Of a stretch of 64,000 nt of DNA, positions 1 to 13,600 are shown piece after piece. Position numbers and translations under genes: made by a program. Origin of the DNA: Chrysomallon squamiferum (Eukaryota; Mollusca; Gastropoda; Neomphalida; Peltospiridae). The notes below the pieces were generated by a model. It searched no databases. It was given only the letters and a program-made list of their open reading frames with translations, and had not been told where the DNA came from. Numbering within the stretch: the first letter of the stretch is position 1; every line of letters begins with the position of its first letter. The DNA is taken from NCBI GenBank assembly GCA_012295275.1, contig CM022674.1:6630936-6694935 (forward strand). The letters run 5' to 3'.

Positions 1-1121
1 TCATATTCCTTGTCACAGCTCTCTCCCTTAGCATGGAGTTCTTCTCAGTCTGAGGAAGAAAAATTAAATTTTGAAAAATCTCAAATTTTGAAATTTTGTA
101 TATTTACCTTTAAATTTACTATATATTAATTTAAAAAATTAAATAATAATAATAATAATTTTAAAATATTACTTCATTTGTCTCCACTGTTATTATTTTA
201 AGGATTTACGATGGACTTTTTACATTATATAATGAAAATATTAAATTAAACAAATTATTATGTAAATAATGATTATAAAAAGAACAAGAGGTGCAATGTA
301 AAACGTATTTATTTAATTGCTGATTTATTTATTTATTTATTACTATTGTAGTTAGGTGAGTTTTTGTTTTTTTTGTTGTGGCTTCACCTGCAGATATATT
401 GTTCCAAATATGAAAAAGCATCATACAATTTTATTTTTGTTAAAGTAGTTAGACTTTTCTTATCTTAATGAAAAGTCTAATTACTCTGAACAAAAAATTA
501 AAATAAAATAAACAGAGCAAGATTTTAAATACAACAGATCATGACAAGACATTACTTCAAACATGTTACTTCCTAACAAAAAAAAGAGCTGTGTTTATAA
601 TGTTTATACATTAAATGATCAGTAACACAAAACTATTAACATTGCACTGTGTGTGTTTTCAAGTTAAACTGTGAATACATGAAGATTACTTACAATGGCT
701 GATAGTCGGAGTTTCTCGTTTAGTCGGATGGCCTCAATGTATCGAGCTCTCTGCAAGTAATGCATGACAAGAATTTCCTGACTCTCAGTATTCTGTGACA
801 AGAAAGACACCAGGTGGCGCTCCTCAATATCGGTCAGTGGTAACTGTAGCAACTGATCTAGTAACTTCACTAAAATAAAAAAAAATAAAAAACAAAAAAA
901 CATCAATTTTAATTTCCCTTCTGATTTTACTTTTATATTATTTTATTTTTTATTTATTTATTTATTTATTTTTAATATGGAAAGAAAATAGTTACTAAAA
1001 TATAAAATTCACAACAATAGATAGATAAATAAATATATAAATAAATAAATTAATGTTCTGGACTAACATATTTTATCAATTTTTAAATACTAAGAAAAAC
1101 ATTATTTTAAAAATATGGTAG

Positions 1122-1162
<41 letters not shown>

Positions 1163-2391
1163 GGAATACTAATATTTATATAAACAGTATTAGTATAAAT
1201 ACAATAATAAAAACAAATAGAAGTAATATTAATAGTAATAATAAAATAACTGTAATAGCAAGAATAGTATCAGCAGTAACATTATAATAATATCAATAGT
1301 CACAATATCAAAAACATCATTATAATAATAGCAATATCAACAAAATTACAAAATAATATTAACAATAATAATAATAACAAATTATTAATAATGATAAGAA
1401 GAAAAGCAGCAGTAACATACAATAATAATAACAAAAACAAGTTTGTACATACTTTGCTGACAGCCTAGGAAAAGATGAGACAACAGATCTGTCATGTTTC
1501 TCCTGTTCCGACAACTTCGCTGAAAGCTGAATGCTTCTGTTGTCAAACTGTGAAAACCAAATAAACAACAAACTTTCATTCACCGTAGAAAAGTTTCATA
1601 TATCACATACACATTAATATCAGAAACAAAATTCTTATTCCAAATCATATTAATCAAAACAGATTCTTGTACTATGGAAACGATGTCAGTAATATATGAT
1701 CAAGCAGATCTACTAAAAGTTGGAGATTCAAATTTTCTTAATAAATAAAAAGAATTCACTAGCTGGTTAGAAGAACTGTAAGTTTCATATTCACTAAGTA
1801 AGAAATTAAAATTTTTAAATATATTATTTTTTTTTTTACCCCTTAACTAAAACAACAGTAAGTTTCAATTTCAAGATAGAAATTAATTTTGTTTTAATAT
1901 ATAAAATTTATTCTACCCACTGGCTAGAAGTAAGTTTCAGCATACATATATATATATATATTAATTTATTTTACTCTCTGGCTAAAAGAAGGGTAAATTT
2001 TAACTTCATTAAGTTAGAAATAAAAAATGTTTAACTATTTAAAATTTACTGAAGCCTTTGGCTGGAAGTAAGTCTTAACTAAAGTATGTTAAAGATTCAA
2101 ATATTAAATTGTATATTCAATTTTTTTTATTTATTTAACTAAGTTAGATATTCAATTTTTTTATTTAAATAACTAGAAATATGTATTGTACCCATTGGCT
2201 AGCAGAACAGTTAATTTCAGCTTCACTTGTTCGGGAGTGAGGATTGGTACATTTTTGCTGGTCATGTAACGCAGTGCCATCTTGTGTTCACCGTGATACA
2301 GAAATGATTTTATGATTCGAGTGTGCTGCCATGGCCCGATCTCACGTCCCTGGGCAGGCTCAAAGAACTTCTGAAAGGCTTCCTGAACATA

Positions 2392-2430
<39 letters not shown>

Positions 2431-3066
2431 AAATAAATCAATAAATAATATGAATAAATAAATGAATAAAAATACTTCTGGAAGTCTTCCTGAACATAAA
2501 TAAATAAATAAATAATATGAATAAAAATAAATAAATAAATAAATAAGAATAAAAAATGATAAAAAAAAAAATGAGATGAACTGATAAAATACTACTAATA
2601 ATTCTATATTATCTTTCAACTTTTAATACTAATATTCCTACAGTTTTACATTTAAATATTTTTAATGAATAGTATGTAAATTATTTTCAAATCATATAAA
2701 TAGAACATATAAATATCTTTTTGATTTAAAAAAAAATTAAAATAAACAAATGTATTATAAATTGTGAAAATGATAACATTAAAATCATCATTTTTTCTTC
2801 CTAAAAAATACACAACAAAACAAGATTAGATATAAAATCTGTAAAATTGTTAATCAAATTGTTAAATGGTGATCAACTAAATATTATTATTTTTTTGAAT
2901 TTCAGAAAATTCTATATGAAAATCCTTTTATAATAAAAACAGTAAATATCTAAAATTGTATTTGTTACTTTTCAATCTGTGCAAAAATTTTGATTCAATT
3001 TGAAGCTATTTCTTCACCTTTTCAAATAATAATGATAACAACAATAATAATAATAGTAATAATAAT

Positions 3067-3129
<63 letters not shown>

Positions 3130-6100
3130 CATAATAATAATAGTAATAAAAACACTTACATTAAAGTCTTGGTTATCAATCAGACAGAAGCCACTGATTT
3201 GCTTAAGAAGGTCAAGAATTCCAAATGTCTTAGCAAACTCAGCAACCTTGTTGGAGAACTGAAACACAGAGACAAAACTACAACATCCCACACAGAGACT
3301 GAGCTAGACCAGGTTTTAGTTAAACTTCATTCATTTCTTTATAAATTCTAAATTACTTTTAATTAAAATAAAGTCCAGAAAACATTTATATACCCCCAAA
3401 AAATAAAAAAAAAAAAAAAAAAAATAAAACTTGTTTACTCGTTGGTAAATAACAATATAATAAGAGTAATTTAGTTAGGAGGAAGGAATCTTTTTACATT
3501 CAGACAGGACGGAGAGCATATACAAAGAATTAGTCAACAATTCACTATCTTCTACTTATTTTCATCATCAGAAACTAAGTCAGCTGCTTCTGTTCATTCC
3601 CATGTTAGCATGTAACTGATGTAGATATTCCATTTACACATACACAAATTTAGAGAATACACAAAAGTTTTCTTAAACAGCAAAACAAAAAAAAAAAAAA
3701 AAAAAATAAACTAAAACTCTCAGGCAGTTCTTCCTTCTGCAGACAAAATGTCTTTAATCCAACACACCAAATCCCAAGTTTTCAAAAAAACAATACAATA
3801 CTCACATGTTGCTGCTCTTTCTCTGGCAAAATCAACATGATGTCAAACAACATGTACAGGACAACAGCGTGTTTCTTATCTAGAGACACATCCAGCAACA
3901 GGTAGACAGCTAGCAGTGCCTGCAGGAAGTGAAAACATTTCTATTTTGTTATTTTCTATCTATGTGTAGTTTTAAGTCTTTATTTCTAGCCATTTCTGGA
4001 TTTTTTTTTTGGCATTAATGAATGTCTTAATGTTCTCTGAAACTCCCAAAATTATTAAGCATGACTGTTGATATTAAAATTTCAGTAATTAAATATTCTT
4101 ATCTTCTATACATTTTAAAGAAATCTCACTGACTCTAATAACTGTAGGGGCTTTGATTTTTGTTGTATTTTTTTTTTTTTTTTTTTTTTTTGTATCTTGA
4201 ACAACAACAACAAAACAAATAATCTAAAAATTAACACATTTACGTATTTAGAAGTAAAAAAAATTAGTTTTTCGACTTACATGAAGACTAGGAGGTGGGT
4301 AGAGTCCATTCCCACCCTCACGTTTCCACACAGCAGTGAGTTCCTGGCCGCAGCATTTAACCAACCCATCAATGAGAAGTAACTCTGTTCCCTTCATCTC
4401 ACTGAAACAGAAAAACACTTCAAATAACACACTACACACATCAACACAGTGTGATGTAATTTCATTAAAACCTTTCCTTGTTAACTGCAGAAAACACCAT
4501 GACTTTTAAATTTAAAACAAAATAACAAATTATAAAAATGAACAGATTGTGAAATAATTTCATTAACCTTTTCCCTGTTGACTACAGAAAACAGATTTAC
4601 ACCTTGACTTTTAAGTTTTCATTTCTCCTACAGTGACAAATTAGCAGTCATGGTTCACTGATTGTAACACAGTCTTGTAACTCTATTTTCATCAGTCCAG
4701 ATAGTGCCAGAATATCTTCTACCATAGTTTAAATTTTTCATTAATTCAACTTAATAGTCTGCTATTTATTTATTTTATTTATTTTATTTATTTATTATAT
4801 TATTTAATAATTAATTTAAAAAAACAAACAAGGATGCTGACAACATCATCGCTGATGTTATTTCTGTCTCACCTCTGCAGCTGTCGTATGGCAGAGCGAC
4901 GAGTGTCGTAGATACGTTCCAACTTGCAGTATGGATAACAGAACAATGAACTTGTGTCAGATACCACATCTGTACATAAGTAAATAAATTAATTATTAAA
5001 CAAATAAAATAAATAAATAAATAAATAAAAATATAAATAAATAAATAAATAAATAAAAAGTAAATAAAAAATAAAAATAAAGCAGATAAATAAATAAATA
5101 AATAGATAGATAGTAAATTAATAATAAATAAATAAATAGTAAATAAAAATTAAAAATAAAGCAGATAAATAAATAATTAGATAGATAGATAGTAAATTAA
5201 TAATAAATAAATAAATAGTAAATAAAAATTAAAAATAATATAATAAAAATAAAAGATAAAATAAATAATTAAATAAATAAATAAATAAATAAGTAAATAA
5301 AATAAAAAATTAAAAAATAAAATAAATAATAACAAATAACTATATATACAACAAATAAATAACTATATAACTAACTAACAAAATAAATAAATAAATAAAC
5401 TTTAGATAAACAGTGATAAAATAACTACTAAATAGATTTTTATCTAGATGAAAATTTTAAATTTTCAAAAATAAGTTCAAAGTAGAAATTAAATTTACCA
5501 TCATCCTCAGGTAGCAGTTTTGCATCAATGAACCAAAGAACAACCTGCAGCTGTTCACTCAACAGTGTCAACACTCTTTGTTTGTTAGTCAACTCCAGCA
5601 AACCTGAAATTATTTAGTAATCTACATAATTTCTTACACACATACAAGTTAGGCTTTATCCCTCCATATCGACCCTCCTTTTCCAACCCTAACCCTAACC
5701 CTTCTTCTTCTTCTTCTTTTCTCAATCTCTCTCTCTCTCATGTTGAACAAACATACAAACTGCTCTCTCTGACTCTCTATATATATATCTTTATATATGT
5801 GCACGCACGCAACACTCGTACACACACACACACACACACACCAGTCTTTCTTTCAGCAATAAAACTTTTATTTTTGATGACAAATCTAAACAATATCTAA
5901 AAACCAATTAAAGTTTATCTATGGATATAAAATCAGAAACTCCCAGTGAAAGATCAGTGTCACAATAAATCAATGTTCTCTAGAAGTATCATAAAACAAA
6001 CCCAAACGTATATTTTAACTGTAAGCATTAAGCATTTAGTTAAATCTGAAATACAAAATTCATAAACAAACTAGCAATTATACCAATAAAAAATAAAATC

Positions 6101-9100
6101 TATATTTATGACAAAACACAAACAAACTAAAGCAAACAAACAAAAAAACAACCGGGTCTCTAGATTACAATATGGCATGTCCACTGATACAAATACTTTC
6201 ATCTTACTACTGATAACGACACATATTTTAATAAATGAACATTTTTCTTAGACAAAACTTTTGAACATTAAATTAGAAACAAGACAATTACCTTGTTCTG
6301 TGCTTGGTGCTGAATGTAGCAGGTTAGCCAGAATTGTGAGCAGATTTGTGAATGTGCTGCTAGCTCGGTGAAGTGTGTGAAGTAACCGACTGTCTACTTG
6401 TTTTCCTGACCAGTCGTACAGACACTTAGCTGCAAATGTAAACACATTAAATTACTCTTACTATTTAATAACAAAATATATAAAGAATAATCAAAACACA
6501 TATTTTGAAGTTTGTAGTTTTGAGAGAGGAGGACTGAATGAATGGTAAGAAGGCAAAAAAGGTAAAAAGGAAGAGGTCAGAGAGAGAGAAAGAAAGAGAA
6601 AGGGAGAGAATGAGAATGAGAGGAAGAAAGTTTGAAAGAAAGAAGAAATAAAGATAAAAACTTGGCAGGGAGACAGTGTGAGAAAGTGAGATGGAGTCAG
6701 AGAGAGCAAGAATGAGTGCAAGAGAAAAATATGGAGAAAGACATCTAGAGGAAAATGGAAAGAGAAAGAATTACAGAGAGATTCGTAGAAAGACACAGGA
6801 AATAAATTACAAGTTTCTAACTAAAAAATACTTTCTTGCTAACTATCTGTGGTACTTACTGCTTTCATCAATGATTCTCTTCGTGTTGGAAACTTGATCC
6901 CAAGCCCAGTCAAGAATAAATTTCAGCGTGCAGCCCTGGTGGACAAACTCTGTAATAACAACAGCAATGACAGTAATATTAGTGGTGGTAGTTGTGGTTG
7001 CAGCAGTGTTGATACTAGTAGTAGTGATAGTGGAATAGCAACAGCAATAGTAATAGTGGAAGTGGGAGTAGTAGCAGAAGTATTAGCGGTAATAGTTGTA
7101 GTGACAGTAATAGTAATGGTGGTGGATAGCGGAGTAGCAACATAGTAGTTGTAGGGGCACTGGTATTAATATTTGTAGTAGTAGTGGTAGTTGTTGTAGT
7201 GGAAGTAGTATTAATAAATGTATTTGTAAATGTAGATGTAGTAGTAGTTGTAGAGGTAGTGGTAATTGATTGAATTAGTATCTGTTAGTAACTAGTACTG
7301 GTAGTTATAAAAGTAGTGGTAGTAGTAGTTATGAAAAAGTAATATTAACTGAAGTAGTCACAATAATTATAAGAGTTGTGTAAAATTAAATAGTTCACTG
7401 ATTAATAGAGAAAACCAAAAGATCAAAATGTAAAATAAAAATATAAAAGAATTTATTATTCATATTAAAACTGAACTACCTCCATCAGCCCAGACTTCGA
7501 TGCAGTCAACAATGAATGAAATCATTGGGTACTCCAAGACCATTGTTAGCAAACACTGTCTCTGAACAACCTATAAATAAAAAAATAAAAATAAATAAAT
7601 AAAATAAATAAAAAGTATTAATAAATGAATAAAAATATGCAAATCATTAAATATGTGAAGTAAGCCGGAAGTGAAATGTTTCTTGTTCAAATTAAGTTTT
7701 ATATTTAATGCCAAAAAATTATATATATAAATCAGTTTTGTTCAATAATAAAAGATAGTTATAGTCTGGTATATGCTTAATTTAAATGAAACTGATATTA
7801 AAAAAAATAAACAAACAAACAAACAAACCAATAAACAGAACAAAATAAATATCTAAAATTATTTTAAAAATTAAACCCATTCAAATCAAAAATTTCAGCC
7901 AGTGAGTAGTACATATGTTATAATTAATTAATTAATTTATTTGTTTATTTGTTTATTCATGCTATTTACCACATTAGAGGCAAGGGGTCCAATCTCATGT
8001 TTTGGAAGTAGTCCAAGTAGGACACAGGTGTTGTAGAGATCTCGTGGGTCCAGCAGACACATAGCACCTTTCTGTCTCATTTCATACAGCACCTAAAACA
8101 AAGACAGACATACATAGCACCTTTGTCTCATTTCATACAGCACCTAAAATATACAGACATAGACGATAACAGACACATAGACATCAGACACCTAATATAT
8201 ACAGACATAGACACGTGACAGATAGCACCTTTCTGTCTCATTTAATATAGCACCTAAAACACAAAGACAGACAGACACATAGCACCTTTCTGTCTCATTT
8301 CATACAGCAGCACGTGACAGACCTAAAACATAAAGCACCTAAAACATACACATGCACGTGACAGACACATAGCACCTTTCTGTCTCATTTCATACAGCAC
8401 CTAAAATAAAGACACATAAATAGCACTTTTGTCTCATTTCATACAGCACCTAAAATATACAGACATAGACACGTGACAGACACATAGCACCTTTCTGTCT
8501 CATTTCATACAGCACCTAAAATATACAGACACAGACACGTGACAGACACATAGCACATTTCTGTCTCATTTCATACAGCACCTAAAATATACAGACATAG
8601 ACACATGACAGACACATAGCACCTTTCTGTCTCATTTCATATAGCACCTAACATAAAGACAGACATACGACAGACAGACAATTAGCACCATGCTATCTAG
8701 TGTCACATAGCATCTGTAACATAAATACATACACAGACCCATGAACAACAGACAATATATATTTTACTCCACATATTTTATTTAAAATAAAATAAAATAA
8801 AATAAAATGAAGTGTTTTATCCCAGTAATAAATGAAATCATCACAGTAAATTATTATTTTCTAAATAAAAGTGTAAAATATAATTTCACAAAGGAGTTAT
8901 ATAAATCCTAAAAACAGAAATGTAAATTTACTTGTTTTTGCAGACCAAGAAATGAAGCAGTTATAATTCCAGTTTCCATCAGGCAAACAGCTTCTGAAAA
9001 AAAAAAAAAAAAAAAAAAAATTAAAAATAAAAATAGACAGAGAAAAACAAACTACCCAAAAATTCAGACTGCTAAATAAATTCTGTGAGATGGGAAATTC

Positions 9101-10622
9101 AAAAATTTTAGTTCGTTTATTAAAAAATGTTTGTGTGTGCCTCTTCTTAAAACATCAAACATAAAACTTTCATTTCTATAAAATCTATTATAAATAAGTC
9201 TGTGGATACATGAATATGAAATTTTTAATTTTTACAAACCAAAGGTCAGGGCAGATGGGTAAAAATGCTGCTCTGGTGGCAGGGGTGTGTTGTTGATAAA
9301 ACGTTTCACAGAATTCCTCTGAACATGTAGATTCTGAAAATATAAATAAATTAATAAATAAAAATATAAATAAATTAATAAATTAATAAATAAAAATATA
9401 AATAAATAAATAAAAATAAATAAAAATATAAATAAATAAATAAATTAATAAATAAAAATTATTATTATTATTATTATTCAGAGCTCACTGAAATAAAACT
9501 CTTTTCTAAATAACAGTAATATGATAAATAAATATAATTACTCGGTTTTAAATGGTATCAAATTGTATTTTAAATAATAAGAATAAGAAGAAGAAGGAGT
9601 AAATATGATTCAGCTTTCATTGAAATGAAACAGTATTCTAAATAATAATGATGATGATAATGATGATAACAAAAAATGAAATTTTTCAGTTTTCAATGAA
9701 ATCAAATTAATTCTAAAAGATGCAGGTTTTATTTTAAAAACAAAACAGTTTTTTTAGCCCTATATACAAGAAATACATAAACTGCTTTGCAATAAATACT
9801 GCCTGCTTTTTTTCTATTTTCTTTTTTTTTCCTTTGTATTTTTTCAGACTAAACATTCTCAGGCTTGCTTCTGTAAAGAAACTCTGAACAGCATCCACAC
9901 TGAGCTGTGAATAATTTTACGAACAGTTAATAATTTTTAATAATGTCTGCATCGTTTGAAAGAAAAAAATCAATATTCTTTTACATTTTGAAAAAATAAA
10001 TTAATATTCTTTACAATTTTTGCCACAATTAAATTTTATTAGAATTATCAGTATGAGTTGTTTAGAGTGACAAATAAAAGGTTTTTGAAAACAACTTACC
10101 AACATGACATCTGGCAGTGCAATGTCTGTGATATCGTTTAGTCGGTAGACAGCAAAGTAAGAACATATTTCCTTGTACACTGCCCCAAATCTGTTTACAG
10201 GGTTTTAAATGTTTGTTATTTTTATTTCACTTCTTTTATTTCAGTGACTTTTTAGTTATTTTACCAAACTGTTGTTTTGTTACTTCATTAAGTATTTATA
10301 TTCTTTGTAACTTTTGTTTAATATTTATAAAGTGCTTACAAGAAAATTATAAAATATATATTGATGATGATGACAATGAGGATAATAATAACAACACTAA
10401 CAATAAACAACAATCACTATGACAATAACAGTTATACTTAAAAATTATGATAACAATAATAATAAAGTATTTAATATTAACCAATTACAAGAAATATTAA
10501 AGACAACTAATAATAACAAAAACATTAATGATAACAATCATATAATATTATTATAATAATAAAAAGAAAATTAAGTAATAATAATAATAATCATGAAATA
10601 ATAACAACAGTAAGTAATAACA

Positions 10623-10662
<40 letters not shown>

Positions 10663-13600
10663 CAACAATAACAATAATAACAATAACAATAATAACAAAT
10701 TACTTGATAGTTGATGGCATTTGTGCATGGTACCATCTGTTAATGTCAAACAAGGCAAGAAAATAATTAGATTTGTCACTGGGACCACTGTCCTGGGCTT
10801 CCCAAACAATCACACACAGAGAAAGATCTGGACCATGGCACGCTGTAATAATAATAATTATTTAAAATATTAATATATATATATATGTATTACTTTTATT
10901 AGACAACAATTCAATTTAATTTCAATGATATTTATTTATTTATTAGTTTTTTGGCATCGAACACTGTTATTTGAAAACCTGTATAGAGTTCAGTCTGTGG
11001 GTTACTCCTTCTCAATAACTAACAAGTGTTCTTTTTTTAACACCTTCTCATATACGGTACAGCTTGTACCATACTTAATAAAACCAGATACAAGAGAGAG
11101 ACTGATAAGAAAAAACAAAATGTGTAATAAATCTTTCCCTAATTATTCAGTACAATCTGTCTAAAATCATTTTAAAATGTTTATTCTACAATATCAAAGA
11201 CTAATTAGTTAACATTTTTAACAAACTTGCCCTCTTCAAAGGACTCATTTTCGGGCAGGACAGCTGGGGGGGTGTAGAGTGGATCAACGAGCGTGTAACA
11301 TGAAACAATCTGACTCATCCACGTGTTCTGCTTGGACAATCCACCAAATGGATCCACAAGCAGCTCGTATTCCAGTCGCAGACACACAGTCTCCAGTTCC
11401 TACCAGATAAAATTAGTTTCTTTAAAATTTAGAATAACCAAGAGCCAAAAATCAGACTGGGCCAAAAAAAAAAAAAAAAAAAATAATAAAATAAAAAAAT
11501 CAAACAAATAATAATAATAATAATAATTTTGTAAAGACCCTGTCTATAAATAAAATATAGGAAAAATACTGATTGTTAAAAGAAAAGAAAATAAATATTT
11601 GTAAAGACCCAATAAAAAAAAAAAAAAAAAAGAAAGAAAACATGAAAATAATGATAATCCTTTTATACATGAATGTTTTAAAATACTTTTAATTGTTTAT
11701 AAACCGTTTTAATTATGACAATTTGTAAACGATATAGATCCAGACATGATTTTTCTTTGGTCCCAAAATTACTTCAGTAATATAAAGGTGAAGACTTCTT
11801 TTCTTAAAAGTAATTTTTATAATCTTGTAATGTCAGATTTAATATTATCAAAATACCTCGTAAAACACGCCATAACTGCTGTAGATGGTTTTCTTCCCAA
11901 AACAAAGCTGATACAGACACACTGTACTGATATTTTCTTGTCTGTAACATAAATTAAACATTTATTTTTTAAATATTTACTTCTGATTACATTTAACATT
12001 TCATGTAAATTTCCGAGCTATAAAATAAAAATCATTTTAAAATCATTTTAATTCTTTTTACATATAAAACATTTCTTATTCGAAAAATAACTAAATATGT
12101 CATCACTTAACACTTGTTCTTATAGTCTGAGCACGATTTAGATAATTCTCGTAACTACAAAATAAAGATAATTTGAAATATAACCTACTTTTTGTTGTAT
12201 TTAAAATACATTTCACAAAAACACATTTTCACAAATTAACAAGATTAAAGATTAAAATGATATTTAAATAAATATTACAATAATAAATAAAAGAAATGAT
12301 CAAATTTAGTTTTTTTCCAGAGAATTCTCTTTCTCAAGAGATAAAAATGTTCACTCTCACATTATTACATTTTATTACCTACCTACTTTTCAATTCAAAT
12401 TTTCAACCACACCAAATTTTCAAAGATAACTGCTTAACAGACATTTCTCACTATCAATAACACTTTTATTTTTTTTTTTTTTTTTTTTTTTACCCTGGTT
12501 GAATGAGGGAGTTATCTCTAGCCACCCAGAGATATGAAAAATTCTTTGGGTCATTTTCTGGCTCCTGGTATGTGAAGTGTGACACAGCATTTGGTTCTGG
12601 TTCAAGACGGCTGCAATACCTATCAAAAAAAAAAAATTTAATCAGAATTAAAATCAATAACAATTATTGAATGTTTGTATAAAAAAAAAAAAAAAAAATA
12701 AAAAATTAAATAGATAAAAACTATAACAACATCAACAACAACAATAATAATAAATAAAAAATAACAATAATACAAAATAATAACCTTTTAAAAATCTATA
12801 ATAAAACAATCAAGCTTAAATAATCAGTCTGAAATAATTTTAATTAGGTTAATTAATCATAAAATTCTCACTCATCTAATTAGAATTTTTTTTTTTAAAT
12901 GTACAAAATGGAATTTTATCTTTTAATCCTAAAAATGTCACTTAAACAGACAAGATTGTTTCTTGTGTCTACCTGTTTTATTAAATTATCTAAATATTTA
13001 TTTATTAATCTCTTCAAGTGATAAAATAAATACTTTCTGTTTACTTTCAAGAAATTGTTTGTTACTGGTTTTTTCTAAAAGTCCACCTCCAGTTTTTATA
13101 TTAAAATGAAACATTAATGATTTTATTTTATCATTTCATTCCACAAACAAAAAGAAAACTATTATACAAAATTCGTCTATTAATAATAATAAAATAATAA
13201 TAATAATAATAATTAATGAAAAAATAAAAATAATTAATGACACTTTGCTATAGTTCAAATACTTTTAATATAATTCTTTAACACCAATTACAAAATAATA
13301 ATGATCATCGTATCATCGTATGAATTAAATAAATTATCTAAGTCTCTGTAAACCTCGATTATCAACTTAGTTTCAAAATCAAAACTTACTCCATCACTGG
13401 ATTGTAAAGTTTCCACAGCTGAAACCCTCCAAAAGAAAAACCCACACAGAGAATACCTGCTTGCTGTACATACTGCAGACATGTCACAGATACACTGTCT
13501 GAAATGAACAAATTTATTTTTAAGTAAAAAATTAATTCAGCCACTAAATTCAGTCTAATTAATGGTTAAAGGTGGTTTAAATTTTCTTAACTAAAACACA

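Noticed and set aside
8100-8715. CRISPR-like regularly repeated array
   Set aside because: Eukaryotic intron; the repeats are variable copies of the adjacent exon edge, the spacers are themselves repeated, and there are no cas genes.
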